A stretch of 64,000 nucleotides of DNA, from the NCBI GenBank assembly GCA_938005745.1, contig CALLMM010000012.1, positions 18,994-82,993 on the forward strand, given 5' to 3'. The position numbers and the translations under genes were made by a program. Below, one piece after another: positions 8,755 through 17,986 of the stretch. The stretch comes from an uncultured Chthonomonadales bacterium (GTDB lineage Bacteria > Armatimonadota > Chthonomonadetes > Chthonomonadales > CAJBBX01). Numbering within the stretch: the stretch's first letter is position 1; every line of letters starts with the position of its first letter. The notes beneath the pieces are model-generated. The model made no database searches, was not told the DNA's origin, and worked only from the letters and a program-made list of their open reading frames with translations.

Positions 8755-10551
8755 CTATAGTTGTTGGAAATAGTCCCGAATTTTCAATGCCATCAGCCTT
8801 CGACGAGCATCCAGAAATCGTTCATAGTCAGACGCATCTAACTCTTCGATCCCCTCTGGAATGCTGTTCATCCGAAAGTTCTCCTCAAGATCACTTCGTT
8901 GGGTAATCCCTCCGTATCTCAATTTTCCTCCGGAACACTGATCCAGAAGCTCCTGGAAGTAGTGCGAAGGGGGCTTTGCACCTAGAGCAATATTGATCTC
9001 GCTCTGCGTCATCGCCAGATTTGCTACCTGGTTGTACTGCCCTCGAACAAAGCCCTGCCTCTTCAGATACTCTTTCGGAAAAATATGGTGAAGGTCTCCT
9101 TTATGGACAATTAGATCATGGACGAGAATGTCTTTCGATAGGAACCCTCTGTCTCGCATCTTGACCTGTGCTGCCAGATATACCTGATATACTGGGGCAT
9201 TGGTGGAAGAAGTGTTCAACTGTTGTGGAAGCCCAAGTTCCCAGAAGGTATCGGAAAGTTCAGCCTGGATGACATCGTGGATATATTTTGCCGTTCCTGC
9301 CTCCTGCATTCGACGGATATCCTCATGAAACTGCGATTCAGGAGAGCCGGAATAGCGACTGGTCAGCACCGATAGCACATACCACCTGCTTACCAGACGT
9401 TCAATGATGCCAGGATGCTCCTGTTCTTTTTTCAGGATCAGGTACAGAACATAAGCAAAGTTGGCAGCATTTTGCGAGCGAATAAGAGAGGCGTCTACAA
9501 ATCCTGCAGATCGAAGGATCAACACCAAACGCTTAAAGTTGTTTTCGTTCATGAAGTTGAGGACGCCGACCTTGAGCTTTTGAAACGCTTCTTCTGCGAT
9601 CGATTCTTCGTAATCTTTCGTCTCGAAGTTTCTTCCGGACAGAAGCGCTACCAGATCTTCAAGACGTCCTCTTTTGAACTCAGATGTGAAGGCTACACGC
9701 AGTAAATCTGTGTAGGTAGGATCGTACAGATCGTCATTTTCGTGCTGAAGCCAAGCTATTTTTGAGTAGTAAATCGTCTCCTTGAATGGCTTATCCACTT
9801 CACCCAGCTGTGGAAAGAATTCAGGTGCGACAGCAAGATGGCAGAAGTAGTCAATCGCCTTGCGTAGTGTGTCGCCGCCATATTTCTCATTCACAGAGAT
9901 TTTTGACATCGCAAAATCTGCCTGGCTCAGTGCAGTTCCGGCAGAGTTGATACGTATGAAGATCTCTGTGACCGTTTCAATATCCAGATCGGGGTGCAAC
10001 TCTATCAGTCCGATAGGATTGTTGACAATGCCTCTTAAGGAATCGATGCTTTCATAGATGCGGTCCTCGTCCTCAAAATCATTGAGCAGACAGTAATCCT
10101 TTACTGCTTTTAACGGCTTGAAATCGGAGGAGAACACGGTCGAGATATCTGAAATCCAGGATCGGTCTTTCCTGATTGCCGAGTTGAATACCTCAAATTT
10201 ACGTTCTACCGGGTGGAATGAGATGACGATACGCTCCTTACGATAATCTTTATTTACGACCTGAATTCCGAGCAGAGCCGTCATAAGCGCGGTGATTCGT
10301 TGCTGCCCGTCAATCAGAATTCGCTTTCCCGTAGAAGTCGTTCCGTCCTTCAGGCGAACGTTGTGGTTGCGCCAGATTATCAGATAACCTGTTGGATAAC
10401 CACGAAACAGAGAGTCCAGGAGGTCGCGAACCTGAGTGGAGTTCCATACGAATGGACGCTGAATCTCCGGGATGGCGATCTCTCCGGACTGAACCCAGGT
10501 TAGCAGTGTTTGTATGGGATGTTGATTGACAGTATACTGCTGAATGATCAA
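8755..10551 (-). CDS. DUF262/DUF1524 (GmrSD-like) protein, probable DNA-targeting defence nuclease
   Basis: A 598-residue protein. The N-terminal DUF262 (ParB/sulfiredoxin-like) part has [10 protein letters not shown] near residue 28 and the hallmark [11 protein letters not shown] near 85, implicated in nucleotide hydrolysis. The C-terminal part has [11 protein letters not shown] and [11 protein letters not shown], as in DUF1524 His-Me finger nucleases. The fusion resembles single-chain GmrSD type IV restriction enzymes acting on modified foreign DNA. The start was set at TTG 10551 because GGAGGGG precedes it by 7 bp; the longer ORF upstream has no such support. Base composition is visibly AT-richer (about 45-48 % GC) than its neighbours, and it lies 45 bp behind tRNA-Thr, suggesting horizontal acquisition. 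No partner genes accompany it. Confidence 0.8.
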   Translation of the reverse strand: MIIQQYTVNQHPIQTLLTWVQSGEIAIPEIQRPFVWNSTQVRDLLDSLFRGYPTGYLIIWRNHNVRLKDGTTSTGKRILIDGQQRITALMTALLGIQVVNKDYRKERIVISFHPVERKFEVFNSAIRKDRSWISDISTVFSSDFKPLKAVKDYCLLNDFEDEDRIYESIDSLRGIVNNPIGLIELHPDLDIETVTEIFIRINSAGTALSQADFAMSKISVNEKYGGDTLRKAIDYFCHLAVAPEFFPQLGEVDKPFKETIYYSKIAWLQHENDDLYDPTYTDLLRVAFTSEFKRGRLEDLVALLSGRNFETKDYEESIAEEAFQKLKVGVLNFMNENNFKRLVLILRSAGFVDASLIRSQNAANFAYVLYLILKKEQEHPGIIERLVSRWYVLSVLTSRYSGSPESQFHEDIRRMQEAGTAKYIHDVIQAELSDTFWELGLPQQLNTSSTNAPVYQVYLAAQVKMRDRGFLSKDILVHDLIVHKGDLHHIFPKEYLKRQGFVRGQYNQVANLAMTQSEINIALGAKPPSHYFQELLDQCSGGKLRYGGITQRSDLEENFRMNSIPEGIEELDASDYERFLDARRRLMALKIRDYFQQL

Positions 10552-10653
10552 GAATAATCCCCTCCACAGGATATGAAGTCGTAAACTATTTTCTGTGCAC
10601 TGCCCTCGTATTCCTGCATCTGCAGGCTGCTGGAAGCAGTACCCTGTAAGGAT

Positions 10654-10667
10654 ATTCGCCGGCGAAT
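10654..10667. promoter_or_regulatory. 14-bp perfect palindrome between divergent genes
   Basis: ATTCGCCGGCGAAT is a perfect palindrome in the 223-bp gap between the DUF262 gene and the divergent exported protein gene. It has the size and symmetry of a dimeric regulator site. Function is inferred only from position. Confidence 0.3.
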
Positions 10668-10774
10668 CTGAGATGCGACAGGAGCCATAGTACTGGCATG
10701 CAAGCAGCAGGAATTCCCTTAGACTACGCGAATCTCGGGTTGATGTGGGGAGATACCTGGCAAAGAGGAAGCAC

Positions 10775-13258
10775 ATGCGACGGCAAACCGTTTTCGCTCT
10801 ATTGATTCTGATCTGTCAGACAGCATACTGTCAGGAAAGGAAAAACCAGATATCCAATCCGGGTTTTGAGAAGGTGCATGGAGCACAGGCAGAAGGCTGG
10901 AGACCCTTTGAAGAGGGCTACGATCTGGACCGCGAGGTGAAACGCTCCGGCAGCGTCAGCATCCGTTGCAGCAATGAGAGCGTTCGAAACAGACGGGGCG
11001 CGACCTACACCATCGAGCTGAACCAGAAACAGCCGGAGCCGCTGCTCATTGTCGGATGGAGCCGCGCGGAGAACGTCAGCGGGTTTCCGAATAACGACTA
11101 CAGCCTCTATGTGGACCTGGAGCACATGGATGGCACGCCGCTATGGGGACAGACCGCCCCCTTCTCGGTCAGCACGCACGACTGGCAGCGAAAACAGGTT
11201 CTCATTGTTCCCTCCAAACCGCTCCGGGTCGCGCATATCCATGCGCTCTTCCGGCATCACACCGGCACAGTCTGGTTCGACGACTTTTCAGCGGTTACCC
11301 TCTCTGGAAACGCCATGTTCGACAGTCAGGCGGTCGCGCCACCGAAACTGAAAGCGGGTGATCGGGAGGGCAGATGGTTCTTCCGGGATGTGGCTGCCGG
11401 TTTGCCTCTGATGCCGTTAACAACAGAGACACGAAGCGGCATACGTCTGGTTGGAAATCCCCGGACAGATGCCAGCAGACGCACGATCACCGTGCAGGAT
11501 ACGACCGGCAGACCGAGAGCGATCACCATCTACTATGTGGAACGGTTCGAGGCGAAGAATGTACGCTGGTGGAACGACATCCGGCACAGCGTTCCGGTCG
11601 GAACCAGCGGCGAGAGAGCGAACCTGACCCGGGTGGGAAACTACGGCGCGAACGGCGCGATGTCGCTCTATCCCTTCGGATGCGTTACTGGAGAGGGCAG
11701 GGGACGAATGGTGGGCGTCGTCCCTCTGAACCGACCGAATGTCGCCCGTATCGGCTATCATGCTGGAGAGAGACTGCTTTACGTCGCCTTGGATATTGCG
11801 CTGACCGGAGAAAACCGTGTCAACAGCGACGGCAGAGGACACGGCAGAACGACCCTCTCCGTATTCTGTCACGACATCACGCCGGAGTGGGGATTTCGCG
11901 CGGCTGTTCTGACCTACTACCGGCAGTTTCCCGCAGCGTTTGATCGGCGCGCGAAAGCCGAAGGGATCTGGATTCCCTTCACCGATCCGGCGGTGGTGGA
12001 GCGAGTTCAGGACTTCCATATCGCCTATCATGAGGGGGATAACAGCATCGAGTCGGACGACAGGCTGGGGATCCTCAGCTTCCGATACACCGAACCGATG
12101 ACCTGGTGGATGCCGATGCCGAAGGAGGCTCCTCGCAAATACGAGACCGCCATCCAGATGCTCAACGATCACCTGAAGGGGAGCGATCCGAACAACCGGG
12201 CATGGGCGCAGACGATTCTGCACTCCGGCAGCTACGACGAAAATGGTCGGTACAACGTTGAGTTTGTCAATGCTCCCTGGACCAACGGCGCGGTCTGGGC
12301 GCTGAACCCAAATCCAAAGATGCCGCATCCCGCCGGCGAGATGACGAAGGCGACCCACAGTTATTCCAAAGAGATGGCGGATCGGATGTATGGAACACAG
12401 GCGAAGGGGACACTGGACGGGGAGTACCTCGACTCAATAGAGGGGTGGTCGGATGTGCTGGATTTTCGACCGGAAAGCCTGCGGTACGCGCAGATCTGTC
12501 CGACGTTCACAACCGATACCCATCGCCCCGTGATCCCGACATGGTTTTCTGTATGGGAGTTCACGCGGTACGTTCGCGCCGACCTGCGCGCACGAAACAG
12601 GCTGTTGATGGCGAACGCCACCCCCTGGCGTATTCATGCCTTTCTGCCGCTGCTAGATGTTGCCGGTACCGAGACGAACTGGCATGCAAACGGCAGGTGG
12701 CTGCCCGACTCGGATGCCGTCTTCAATCTTCGCAGAACGCTCAGCTATCGCAAGCCCTATCTGCTGCTGCAGAACACCGACTTCAATCAGTTCGGTCCGG
12801 AACTGGTGGAAAAGTACTTCCAGCGATCCATGTTCTACGGGGTCTACCCTTCGATGTTCAGCGTGGACGCCTCCACGGATAACTACTGGAACATGCCGAA
12901 GTGGCATAACCGGGACAGGCATCTGTTCGTGAAATACATACCCGTTATCAAAACACTCTCCGCTGCCGGGTGGGAGCCGATCACGTATGCCCGTTCAGAC
13001 AACCCCATGATCTATCTGGAGCGTTTCGGCAGAGACTATCTGACAGCGTTCAACGACTCGAACGCCTCTGCAGAAGCGACGATCCGCCTGGATATCGTTA
13101 AAATCCTTAATCGTCGTGTCGCGAGCGGAAGACTTCGGATAACAGACTTGGTGAGCGGCGAGACACTGGCGACCGTGACGATCACCCCGACGACGAAGTT
13201 CTCCCTCCGCCTGAAGCCGGAAGAGGGAAGAGCGTTGAAGCTGACTGTCGTTCGGTAG
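10775..13258 (+). CDS. Exported protein with N-terminal CBM-like domain
   Basis: An 827-residue protein with a signal peptide (core [15 protein letters not shown]). The mature N-terminus contains NPGFEK...GWRPFEEG and a [10 protein letters not shown] segment, typical of galactose-binding-fold or CBM4-like modules (about residues 25-180). The remaining ~640 residues contain many aromatic residues and YHEGDNSIE- and [13 protein letters not shown] acidic motifs, compatible with a TIM-barrel glycoside hydrolase, but I recognise no family. The C-terminus looks like a beta-sandwich. The ATG was chosen because AGAGGAAG lies 4-11 bp upstream and the signal peptide starts there. It probably works extracellularly on polysaccharide, like the 5.3-kb glycosidase. 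Confidence 0.65.
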   Translation: MRRQTVFALLILICQTAYCQERKNQISNPGFEKVHGAQAEGWRPFEEGYDLDREVKRSGSVSIRCSNESVRNRRGATYTIELNQKQPEPLLIVGWSRAENVSGFPNNDYSLYVDLEHMDGTPLWGQTAPFSVSTHDWQRKQVLIVPSKPLRVAHIHALFRHHTGTVWFDDFSAVTLSGNAMFDSQAVAPPKLKAGDREGRWFFRDVAAGLPLMPLTTETRSGIRLVGNPRTDASRRTITVQDTTGRPRAITIYYVERFEAKNVRWWNDIRHSVPVGTSGERANLTRVGNYGANGAMSLYPFGCVTGEGRGRMVGVVPLNRPNVARIGYHAGERLLYVALDIALTGENRVNSDGRGHGRTTLSVFCHDITPEWGFRAAVLTYYRQFPAAFDRRAKAEGIWIPFTDPAVVERVQDFHIAYHEGDNSIESDDRLGILSFRYTEPMTWWMPMPKEAPRKYETAIQMLNDHLKGSDPNNRAWAQTILHSGSYDENGRYNVEFVNAPWTNGAVWALNPNPKMPHPAGEMTKATHSYSKEMADRMYGTQAKGTLDGEYLDSIEGWSDVLDFRPESLRYAQICPTFTTDTHRPVIPTWFSVWEFTRYVRADLRARNRLLMANATPWRIHAFLPLLDVAGTETNWHANGRWLPDSDAVFNLRRTLSYRKPYLLLQNTDFNQFGPELVEKYFQRSMFYGVYPSMFSVDASTDNYWNMPKWHNRDRHLFVKYIPVIKTLSAAGWEPITYARSDNPMIYLERFGRDYLTAFNDSNASAEATIRLDIVKILNRRVASGRLRITDLVSGETLATVTITPTTKFSLRLKPEEGRALKLTVVR

Positions 13259-13339
13259 TCCGCGTCCGCAGACGCCGTTGTCCTGTCACGTCAGGCGCAC
13301 TCCCCTGAAACTAATAACACCTCTCAACGGAGCTTTTGC

Positions 13340-14101
13340 ATGCAACTCGAACCCTGGCAGTGGGTTCTCGCTGTCCTCGCCGCTTTCGGCATCGGACTCT
13401 CCAAGACCGGTATCGCCGGTCTTGGCGTCTTGATGGTAGCGATCTTCGCCCTCGTTTTTCCCGGACGACAGTCGGTCGGACTGGTTCTGCCGATCCTGAT
13501 CAGCGCAGATATCGTTGCTGTCACTGCATTTCGTCGTCATGCGGTCTGGGCGCATCTGTGGCGGCTCTTTCCCTGGGCTGCGCTGGGTATAGTACTGGGA
13601 TGTTGGGCGATGGATCGGATCAACGACGCGCAGACTGCAAGGCTGATCGGGGCGATCCTGGTGGCGCTGGTCTTCCTTCAAGGGTGGCGGCAGTACAGAA
13701 CTTCGCACACGCATATCGGCGAGTCAGAGGAGCTTTATATCCCTCAGAACGTCTGGTTCACGGCTTCCATGGGGATGATGGCGGGATTCACCACAATGGC
13801 GGCGAATGCGGCGGGTCCGATTATGATCCTCTACCTGCTGTCCGCCAGACTGCCCAAGATGGAGTTTATCGGGACGGGAGCCTGGTACTTCCTGACCCTG
13901 AACCTCTTCAAAGTGCCCTTCAGCTACCGACTGGGTCTCATCAATCCCTTCTCGCTGGGCATTGATCTCGCGCTGGCTCCCTTCGCCATGCTGGGAGCCT
14001 TCTACGGCAAGAGCGTCCTCAAGCACATACCGCAGTCTCTCTTCGAGAAACTTGCGTTGATATTCACCCTGATTGCCGGTATCAAGCTGTTACTGTTATG
14101 A
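13340..14101 (+). CDS. TauE/SafE family sulfite/anion exporter
   Basis: A 253-residue polytopic inner-membrane protein, about eight helices, with the two Gly-rich repeats of the family: GIGLSKTGIAGLGVLMV near the start and GFTTMAANAAGPIMILYLL in the middle. Members export sulfite, sulfoacetate or related organosulfur anions, or are of unknown specificity. GGAG lies about 8 bp before the ATG. No sulfur genes adjoin, so the substrate is open. Confidence 0.85.
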   Translation: MQLEPWQWVLAVLAAFGIGLSKTGIAGLGVLMVAIFALVFPGRQSVGLVLPILISADIVAVTAFRRHAVWAHLWRLFPWAALGIVLGCWAMDRINDAQTARLIGAILVALVFLQGWRQYRTSHTHIGESEELYIPQNVWFTASMGMMAGFTTMAANAAGPIMILYLLSARLPKMEFIGTGAWYFLTLNLFKVPFSYRLGLINPFSLGIDLALAPFAMLGAFYGKSVLKHIPQSLFEKLALIFTLIAGIKLLLL

Positions 14102-14114
14102 ACTGTAGTGCAAA

Positions 14115-14753
14115 TCAAACGGAGCCGTACTCCCGCAGCTCCTGAAGGATCAGGTCAAATGCGCCGCGGTCGCTAGCGCCGTACATGAGCGAGACACCCT
14201 CTCCGGAAGCGGTCGCGCAGAGCGCCATCCGGTACCGTTGATAGGCTTTCAGGCTGCCGATGCCTCCCACATACTCCCAGTCCCGTCTCATCTTCCGGAA
14301 GTTCTCATCCGAAAGCATGGCGGATCCCTGAAACTCCATTCCGCCGGAGACGGACTGCCAGTAGAGCATCACATGGAGAAAGTCGCTGCAGGAGATCTCT
14401 TCCGAGATCCACTCCGGATGCGCGGGCGAACGATCCTCCCGGTAGACGATCGGATCGTACTCCCCGGAGAGACAGTCCGACCCCCAGACAACCGCGTTCT
14501 GATATCCCTCCATGAAGATGAGTTTCCCGTCTTCAACCCGAATCCGGTTTGGATGCAGCAGACGATGATACGCCTCGTTCAACTCCAACAGTCCGCCGGA
14601 GACCAGATAGTAGTCTCTCAACGCTCCGGGTATCTTCACCTGAAGACGCATCTCCATCGCGGAGAGGTTTTTCTCCGATACGCCGTCGCTCGGGTAGTAC
14701 TGCCCGATGAGCGATCGGATCGCGCTGCGGTAACGCTCTTTGAAGTCCATCAT
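14115..14753 (-). CDS. SMI1/KNR4 (SUKH)-like protein
   Basis: A 212-residue protein containing LPxxYR-like IPGALRDYYLVSGG and VVWGSD, the pattern of the SUKH superfamily, whose bacterial members are often immunity proteins against polymorphic toxins. A longer open frame runs up to 15029, but its N-terminal part merely translates tRNA-Ala(CGC), so the start was moved to the tandem ATG-ATG at 14753/14750. It lies about 105 bp behind the tRNA and could share its transcript. No toxin gene is adjacent. The family call is moderate. Confidence 0.6.
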   Translation of the reverse strand: MMDFKERYRSAIRSLIGQYYPSDGVSEKNLSAMEMRLQVKIPGALRDYYLVSGGLLELNEAYHRLLHPNRIRVEDGKLIFMEGYQNAVVWGSDCLSGEYDPIVYREDRSPAHPEWISEEISCSDFLHVMLYWQSVSGGMEFQGSAMLSDENFRKMRRDWEYVGGIGSLKAYQRYRMALCATASGEGVSLMYGASDRGAFDLILQELREYGSV

Positions 14754-14857
14754 CGCACGCAGCCTTTCGGGAGACGGCTCCCCATCCTGGCGGCACACAT
14801 TTCGTTTTCTGAGAGGAGGATAGTATACTGGAGGAGGGATAGACAAGAGGAAAAGAG

Positions 14858-14930
14858 TGGAGCTGGGGGGATTCGAACCCCCGACCTCCTCGTTGCGAAC
14901 GAGGCGCTCTCCCAGCTGAGCCACAGCCCC
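14858..14930 (-). tRNA. tRNA-Ala (anticodon CGC)
   Basis: Minus strand. Acceptor GGGGCTG / CAGCTCC with discriminator A, anticodon stem CCTCG/CGAGG with loop TTCGCAA (anticodon CGC, codon GCG), T arm with TTCGAAT. CCA is not encoded. Confidence 0.95.
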
Positions 14931-14943
14931 AGAGGCGATGAAT

Positions 14944-14972
14944 AGTATACCACACCCCATGGCGTAAGACAA
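14944..14972 (-). promoter_or_regulatory. tRNA-Ala(CGC) promoter
   Basis: Minus strand TTGTCT (14972-14967), 17-bp spacer, TATACT (14949-14944), ending 13 bp before the tRNA. Confidence 0.75.
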
Positions 14973-14986
14973 GCATGAAACGGCGC

Positions 14987-15019
14987 AAAAAAAACAGGGA
15001 ACCCGGAGAGTTCCCTGTT
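14987..15019 (-). terminator. Intrinsic terminator of the YgiT-type gene
   Basis: On the minus strand, AACAGGGAAC (15019-15010) pairs perfectly with GTTCCCTGTT (15002-14993) over a 7-nt loop, followed by a T-run (complement of the A-run 14987-14994). It lies 26 bp past the stop of the minus-strand gene ending at 15046. Confidence 0.85.
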
Positions 15020-15045
15020 CTGCCATCATGGCGTGCCTACGGACA

Positions 15046-15321
15046 TCAACGCATCTGGTCTATGTTGTAGATGGGCACCATAGCCACCGACTCGGGAGGT
15101 GTGTCGCTCTGAAGAAGACGCATCAATCGCCCGGTAGTATAGATGGAGAAGTGAGTCTCGCCGCACTGCGGGCAGACGGATGCCGGGACGTTACGAATGA
15201 CATTCAACCCGTTGGTCGAATTGGGTAGCGCAAGCGTGATCTTCCTGTCTTCGCATCTCTCTCCGCAGATAGAGCACTGGGAGAGCGCGTGTAGAATCGG
15301 TCCTTCCTTTCCTAATGGCAT
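15046..15321 (-). CDS. YgiT-type (MqsA N-terminal-like) zinc-finger protein
   Basis: A 91-residue protein with two CxxC knuckles (CSICGE near 16-19 and CPQCGE near 50-53) separated by ~30 residues, the arrangement of the zinc-binding N-terminal half of MqsA/YgiT antitoxins. The helix-turn-helix half is absent. Such short proteins usually accompany a small DUF4258-type toxin, but no toxin ORF flanks this one. GAGAGGAA lies upstream of the ATG, and a strong terminator follows, so it is an autonomous monocistronic gene. Confidence 0.7.
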   Translation of the reverse strand: MPLGKEGPILHALSQCSICGERCEDRKITLALPNSTNGLNVIRNVPASVCPQCGETHFSIYTTGRLMRLLQSDTPPESVAMVPIYNIDQMR

Positions 15322-15516
15322 AACCTGTTCCTCTCTGCCGCTGCTGAGCCATTGTAACCGAAGAACCGAACGGGAAACACCTGTATTTTTGCTGAATTCC
15401 CGCTGGCGAACTTAAAACTGTATAAAGTACCGGGAAAAACTGTGTAACCCGAACTGCTGTGCGCGTTCTGTGCGGGTTTCCTCGCACCATGAACCTGAAA
15501 CGGGATTAGCGGATGG
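15322..15516. other. Intergenic region, divergent upstream zone of the YgiT-type gene and purL
   Basis: No credible ORF or RNA gene is seen in this part of the 337-bp gap. The purL promoter and leader hairpin lie in its right-hand portion (listed separately). Confidence 0.5.
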
Positions 15517-15546
15517 TTGACCCGGCGCGGAGGAATCGGATATACT
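15517..15546 (+). promoter_or_regulatory. purL promoter
   Basis: TTGACC (15517-15522), an 18-bp spacer and TATACT (15541-15546). Transcription should begin near 15553, immediately before a terminator hairpin. Confidence 0.65.
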
Positions 15547-15556
15547 GAGTATGCAG

Positions 15557-15605
15557 GAGAAAAGGCGAGTAGGGAGGTAGCAGACTGCGCCTTTTCTCTT
15601 TTTTT
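15557..15605 (+). terminator. Leader terminator/attenuator upstream of purL
   Basis: GAGAAAAGGCG (15557-15567) pairs perfectly with CGCCTTTTCTC (15588-15598), enclosing a 20-nt purine-rich loop, and seven T follow (15599-15605). It starts about 4 nt after the predicted transcription start and 54 bp before the purL GTG. No plus-strand gene lies upstream that would need a terminator, so it probably controls read-through into purL or makes a ~50-nt RNA. Confidence 0.65.
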
Positions 15606-15658
15606 CTGATCATCATAACACCTCGCATAGATTGGTTTCGCTTACAGGAGAGCCATTC

Positions 15659-17911
15659 GTGTTACCCTCTCTGGCTTACCGCGAAATGGGGCTGAACGAC
15701 CTCGAGTATCAGCGTATCGAGGCGATCCTGAACCGCGAGCCGACCATCACGGAGCTGGGCATGTTTGCCGTGATGTGGTCGGAGCACTGCGGTTACAAAT
15801 ACTCCCGACCTATCCTCTCTCTCTTCAAAACCTATCGCGAAGCGCAGTCACAGGGCGCGCTGGAGAACGCCGGCGTAATCCCGTTGGATGAGCGGCTGGG
15901 GATCGTCTTCAAGATGGAAAGCCACAATCATCCCTCCGCCGTTGAGCCGTTTCAGGGGGCGGCGACCGGCGTCGGCGGTATCCTTCGCGACATCTTCACC
16001 ATGGGGGCGCGCCCGATCGCCAATCTCAACAGCCTGCGATTCGGACTGATCGAGGGACGCAGCCGCAAAGCCGCCAGGAACCGCTATCTGTTCGAACATG
16101 TGGTAGACGGGATTGCGCACTACGGCAACTGCGTGGGCGTTCCGACGGTCGCGGGAGAGGTAGTCTTCAATCGCTGCTACGACGGTAATCCGCTCGTAAA
16201 CGCGATGGCGGTGGGAGTCGTCGAACTCGATAAGATCGCGAAAGCGCGCGCAGAGGGGGTCGGCAACGCTGTTCTCTATGTCGGCTCCAGTACCGGCAAA
16301 GACGGCATTCACGGCGCGACCTTCGCGTCGGTGGAACTGGGTCCCGACTCGGAGAGCAAGCGTCCCAACGTCCAGATGGGCGATCCCTTCATGGAAAAGC
16401 TGCTGATTGAGGCGACCCTGGAGGCGCTGGCGACAGGAGAGATCGTCGGGATACAGGATATGGGAGCCGCCGGATTGACCTGCTCCACTTCGGAGACCGC
16501 TGCAAAAGCGGGCAACGGCATCGAGATTGATGTGCTGAAGGTTCCCCGCCGAGAAGCGAACATGACCCCCTACGAGATCATGCTGTCGGAGTCACAGGAG
16601 CGCATGCTGGCGATCGTGCGAAAGGGCGCGGAGGATCGGGTCGCCGCCGTGTTTCAGAAGTGGGGACTGAATGCAGTGGTGATCGGGCATGTTACCGATG
16701 ACGGACTGCTGAGGGTTAAAGAGGGTGATAAGGTGGTTGCGGAGGTGCCGGCGCGCTCCCTGACGGATGAGTGCCCCACTTATCGCCTGGAGGCGCGAGA
16801 GCCGGAGTATATAGCAAAGGTTCAGTCCTTCGATCCGTTGACGGCGCTGGAACCCCCCGACTATAACGAAGTGCTGCTCAGGCTGCTTGCCTCTCCGACG
16901 ATCGCCAGCAAAGAGTGGGTCACCCAGCAGTACGACAGCATGGTGCAGACTCAGACCGTGCTCAACCCGGGACAGGGAGACGCCGCCATCCTGCGAATCC
17001 GCGAGACCCGGAAGGGGATCGCTCTTAAAGTAGACGGCAACGGGCGTTACTGCTATCTCGACCCGTATATCGGCGGACAGATCGCGGTGGCGGAGGCGGC
17101 ACGGAACGTGGTCTGCGTGGGCGCGAGACCGGTTGCCGTTACGGACTGCCTGAACTTTGCCAATCCGGAGAAGCCGACCGGGTTCTGGCAGTTCCAGCGC
17201 GTTGTAGAGGGGATCGCCTTCGCGACGGAGGCGCTGGGCACGCCTGTCGTCTCCGGCAATGTCTCCTTCTACAATGAGACTCCCGAAGGCGCGATCTACC
17301 CGACGCCTACCATCGGGATGCTGGGCATTCTGGACGATGTCAACCAGCGATGCGCAACGGCGTTCCGGGACGAAGGGGACATTCTGGTGCTGCTGCGCGC
17401 TGATAACGATCCATCGGGCGGACTGGGGGGCAGCGAATACCTCTCCCTCATCCATAACATGGAAGCGGGCATGCCTCCTTCACTGGACATCGAGGCGGAG
17501 AAACGGCTTCAGGCGTGCGTTCTGGAGGCGATTCGTGAGGGGCTGCTGGCGTCGGCGCACGACTGCTCAGACGGCGGTCTGGCGGTATGCATCAGCGAGT
17601 GCGCCATCGCGGGAGGCGTCGGCGCGTCTCTGCTGCTGCGCTACTCCGATTTTGAAGACCTGCCGCCGAGCGCGATCTTTTTCGGAGAGGCGCAGTCGCG
17701 CGTTCTGGTCTCTGTCCGAACCGATAAACAGCTTCGCAAACTGGAGCAGATGGCGCAGACGCACGGCATCCGCGCTCACTGGCTCGGTTCGGTGGGAGGC
17801 GACTCGCTGCGTATCGCGCTCGATGGAGAGTATCTGATTGATCTGAAGGTCGAGACGCTGGCAGACACCTACAACAACTCTATTCGTAAAATCATGTCCG
17901 CAGTATCCTAG
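15659..17911 (+). CDS. purL: Phosphoribosylformylglycinamidine synthase II (PurL)
   Basis: A 750-residue small-type PurL, the ATP-dependent synthetase subunit that converts FGAR plus PurQ-derived ammonia to FGAM in step four of purine synthesis. Signature segments are SEHCGYKYSRP near residue 45 and KMESHNHPSAVEPFQGAATG near 85-105, then GGxG- and DMGAAG-type motifs in the duplicated AIR-synthase fold. The GTG at 15659 was preferred to an upstream TTG because AGGAGA precedes it by 7 bp. purF follows after 75 bp. PurS and PurQ are not in the window. Confidence 0.95.
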   Translation: MLPSLAYREMGLNDLEYQRIEAILNREPTITELGMFAVMWSEHCGYKYSRPILSLFKTYREAQSQGALENAGVIPLDERLGIVFKMESHNHPSAVEPFQGAATGVGGILRDIFTMGARPIANLNSLRFGLIEGRSRKAARNRYLFEHVVDGIAHYGNCVGVPTVAGEVVFNRCYDGNPLVNAMAVGVVELDKIAKARAEGVGNAVLYVGSSTGKDGIHGATFASVELGPDSESKRPNVQMGDPFMEKLLIEATLEALATGEIVGIQDMGAAGLTCSTSETAAKAGNGIEIDVLKVPRREANMTPYEIMLSESQERMLAIVRKGAEDRVAAVFQKWGLNAVVIGHVTDDGLLRVKEGDKVVAEVPARSLTDECPTYRLEAREPEYIAKVQSFDPLTALEPPDYNEVLLRLLASPTIASKEWVTQQYDSMVQTQTVLNPGQGDAAILRIRETRKGIALKVDGNGRYCYLDPYIGGQIAVAEAARNVVCVGARPVAVTDCLNFANPEKPTGFWQFQRVVEGIAFATEALGTPVVSGNVSFYNETPEGAIYPTPTIGMLGILDDVNQRCATAFRDEGDILVLLRADNDPSGGLGGSEYLSLIHNMEAGMPPSLDIEAEKRLQACVLEAIREGLLASAHDCSDGGLAVCISECAIAGGVGASLLLRYSDFEDLPPSAIFFGEAQSRVLVSVRTDKQLRKLEQMAQTHGIRAHWLGSVGGDSLRIALDGEYLIDLKVETLADTYNNSIRKIMSAVS

Positions 17912-17986
17912 GGGTTTAGCTGTTTACGAGTGAAGTGGACTCGCTGAGACGACAGACGGAGACGCACGCGGATAAGGGGAGCGGTA

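Noticed and set aside
8638..10775. Integrative element with duplicated tRNA-Thr end
   Set aside because: No copy of the tRNA 3' end and no integrase were found on the far side of the DUF262 gene, so only foreign origin, not a defined element, is claimed.
14754..15029. N-terminal 92 codons of a longer ORF reading GAVAQLGERLVRNEEVGG
   Set aside because: This is the conceptual translation of tRNA-Ala(CGC) and its flank, a classic mis-annotation. The coding region was trimmed to start at 14753.
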